Positions 42,011 to 43,400 of a DNA stretch of 43,400 bases are shown here, piece by piece. This stretch comes from an uncultured Bacteroidota bacterium (GTDB lineage: Bacteria > Bacteroidota > Bacteroidia > AKYH767-A > OLB10), in contig CAIRUC010000034.1 in assembly GCA_903881665.1 (NCBI GenBank), positions 1 to 43,400 of the forward strand. The letters are read 5' to 3'. The translations under genes and the position numbers were made by a program. The notes below the pieces were generated by a model, which was given only the letters and a program-made list of their open reading frames with translations, did not search any database and was not told the origin of the DNA. The first letter of the stretch is position 1; each line of letters opens with the position of its first letter.

Positions 42011-43400
42011 ATGAAAAAAATACTAGCTTTATTTATAATGGCAAGCTCCATTATTACAAACACATTAGGTCAAACTTGTTGGCAAAAAGTAAGTAGCATT
42101 ACAGATTCTTATTTAAGAATTGTAAAAACTGCACAAGGAAATTATTTATGTAATGCTGCAAACACTAATAATGGCACATTTGTAAACTATTTATATCAAA
42201 GCACCGATTTGGTAAATTGGTCACCAAATTCAAGTACATTCCCATCTTCAACAGGATTAGCATTTGGGAAAGACAAATTAGGGTCATTATATTATTCAAC
42301 TTCACATAATGGGTTATATACAAGTAACAATAATGGAAATTCATGGTCTATTAGTTTATCATATGGTTACGGATGTGCTGCCTTAGATTTCGATGCTGAT
42401 ACATTAAACACTTTATATGTTTCTCTTGGTGGCTATGCAAGAGGCTTGTATGTAAGTAATAATAATGGTATATCTTGGACAAACAAAATTCCAGGGAATG
42501 ATTACACTGAAATAGAATGTGTGAATGAAACTCAACAAACTTTTGTATGTAACTCAGGAGCCATTTGGTATTCCAACAATCAAGGTAGTACATGGTCACA
42601 AATTATTGGACAACCATTTTCAAATAATAGCGCAATGATTAAACATATTGGAACTGACATTTATGTTTTCTCAATAAATGGAAATATTTATAAATCTTCA
42701 AACAATGGAATAACTTGGAATTACTATTCAAACATTCCATTAGCAGCAAATGCAAGTAGTTATGCAAATGATGCCATTTTAAATTCTTCAACTTGGTGGG
42801 CTGGTTTCAATACTCAAGGAGTTTGGAGAAGTATTGATAATGGTTTAACATGGAATAGACAAGATTCTTGCTTAAGCGGAGACTTTCATTACCTTTTTAT
42901 AGATGGGAGCAATTTGATTGCAACAACATCTAACGGTATCTATAAATCAAATATTCAATCTTGCTCATCAAACACCATAACTGCTGACGGCCCCACTACT
43001 TTCTGCGCTGGCAACTATGTTTACTTAAGCAGTGATGTAGTAGGTGGTACTTACCAATGGAAAAGAAATGGAATAAACATTACAACTAACGGAACTTCTA
43101 AAACTTTCAAAGCTTCAACAACGGGTTCGTATACATGCGTTGCTACTTGTAACGGTACGGCCTTAACGAGCAATGCAATTGCTGTAACATCTAAAACAAA
43201 TGCATCTGCTTCGGTATCTGCAAGTGGAGCTACTTCGTTCTGTGCGGGTGATAGTGTAACACTTAACTGTACTAACTTAGGCAGCAACTACAGTGTGCAA
43301 TGGTATCGTACGAATGTCTCTATGGAGAATGCAACTACTTACTCTCAAGTTGTAAAACAACCAGGCACTTATAAAGTCGTAACTAAAAACTTAACTACGG
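42011..43400 (+). CDS. Secreted Asp-box/Ig-repeat protein, truncated by window end
   Basis: Open frame of 463 codons from ATG 42011 to the window end. Signal peptide 1 to about 21 (MKKILALFIMASS... ending TLGQ). Residues about 22-315 carry repeated Asp-box-like motifs (TSNNNGNSW, SNNNGISW, SNNQGSTW, SSNNGITW, SIDNGLTW), a sialidase/sortilin-like propeller. Two Ig-like repeats follow, each opening with FCAGxxVxL (TFCAGNYVYLSSDVVGGTYQW; SFCAGDSVTLNCTNLGSNYS). A T9SS C-terminal domain is expected beyond the window. Codon use becomes richer in G and C at the join near 42985, which suggests domain exchange. It is a likely surface adhesin or glycan-binding protein; the function is not known. Confidence 0.85.
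   Translation, partial: MKKILALFIMASSIITNTLGQTCWQKVSSITDSYLRIVKTAQGNYLCNAANTNNGTFVNYLYQSTDLVNWSPNSSTFPSSTGLAFGKDKLGSLYYSTSHNGLYTSNNNGNSWSISLSYGYGCAALDFDADTLNTLYVSLGGYARGLYVSNNNGISWTNKIPGNDYTEIECVNETQQTFVCNSGAIWYSNNQGSTWSQIIGQPFSNNSAMIKHIGTDIYVFSINGNIYKSSNNGITWNYYSNIPLAANASSYANDAILNSSTWWAGFNTQGVWRSIDNGLTWNRQDSCLSGDFHYLFIDGSNLIATTSNGIYKSNIQSCSSNTITADGPTTFCAGNYVYLSSDVVGGTYQWKRNGINITTNGTSKTFKASTTGSYTCVATCNGTALTSNAIAVTSKTNASASVSASGATSFCAGDSVTLNCTNLGSNYSVQWYRTNVSMENATTYSQVVKQPGTYKVVTKNLTT

Overview
The window is AT-rich DNA from a member of the Bacteroidota, most likely an uncultured or little-studied relative of the Flavobacteriales, Cytophagales or Chitinophagales. Evidence: several secreted proteins with type IX secretion (T9SS) C-terminal domains of both kinds (the type A 'YPNP...' domain and the type B gliding-motility 'FSPNGDG.ND' domain), lipoproteins with a Cys-Lys-Lys-Asp export signal, promoters of the Bacteroidota form TTG-N19-21-TAnnTTTG, few Shine-Dalgarno sequences, and a bactofilin/AtpZ pair typical of the phylum.

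Layout. 1-3628: a long AT-rich leader and an anaerobic (class III) ribonucleotide reductase locus in which the glycyl-radical segment lies in its own small ORF between nrdD and nrdG. 3769-5572: an MbnP/MbnH-type pair (surface lipoprotein plus di-haem MauG/CcpA-like enzyme). 5817-9211 (minus): a four-gene electron-transfer operon (Tat-exported four-cluster ferredoxin, NrfD/PsrC membrane protein, membrane-anchored unknown, cytochrome c) with no molybdoenzyme. 9920-11041: bactofilin, AtpZ and a small membrane protein, normally the head of an atp operon but here without atpB onward. 11213-18028: DnaJ-domain membrane protein, AsmA, orphan histidine kinase, HemW, cyclase. 18183-25176: tryptophanase, PurQ, then a minus-strand housekeeping block (NadD, Gmk, YicC, DMT transporter, ArsC/Spx-like, MetF). 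25326-31786 (minus): an ECF sigma factor, a membrane protein carrying a type B gliding domain where an anti-sigma factor would be expected, a 1068-residue surface protein, a 42-residue membrane peptide and a T9SS YCF48-repeat protein. 32099-40332 (plus): LepA, a CotH-kinase/P-domain T9SS protein, prolyl oligopeptidase, PurD, RecO. 40333-43400: an accessory segment with intergenic hairpin repeats, a HigB/HigA toxin-antitoxin pair flanked by a 41-bp direct repeat, a strongly structured RNA candidate (long stem plus pseudoknot), and a secreted Asp-box/Ig protein that runs off the end.

The features most worth following up are the sigma/gliding-domain-receptor/adhesin operon, the stem-plus-pseudoknot element at 41807-41988, the split class III RNR, the MbnPH pair and the NrfCD operon lacking a catalytic subunit. 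No tRNA, rRNA, CRISPR array or transposase was recognised. All functional calls come from reading motifs by eye; no database search was run.
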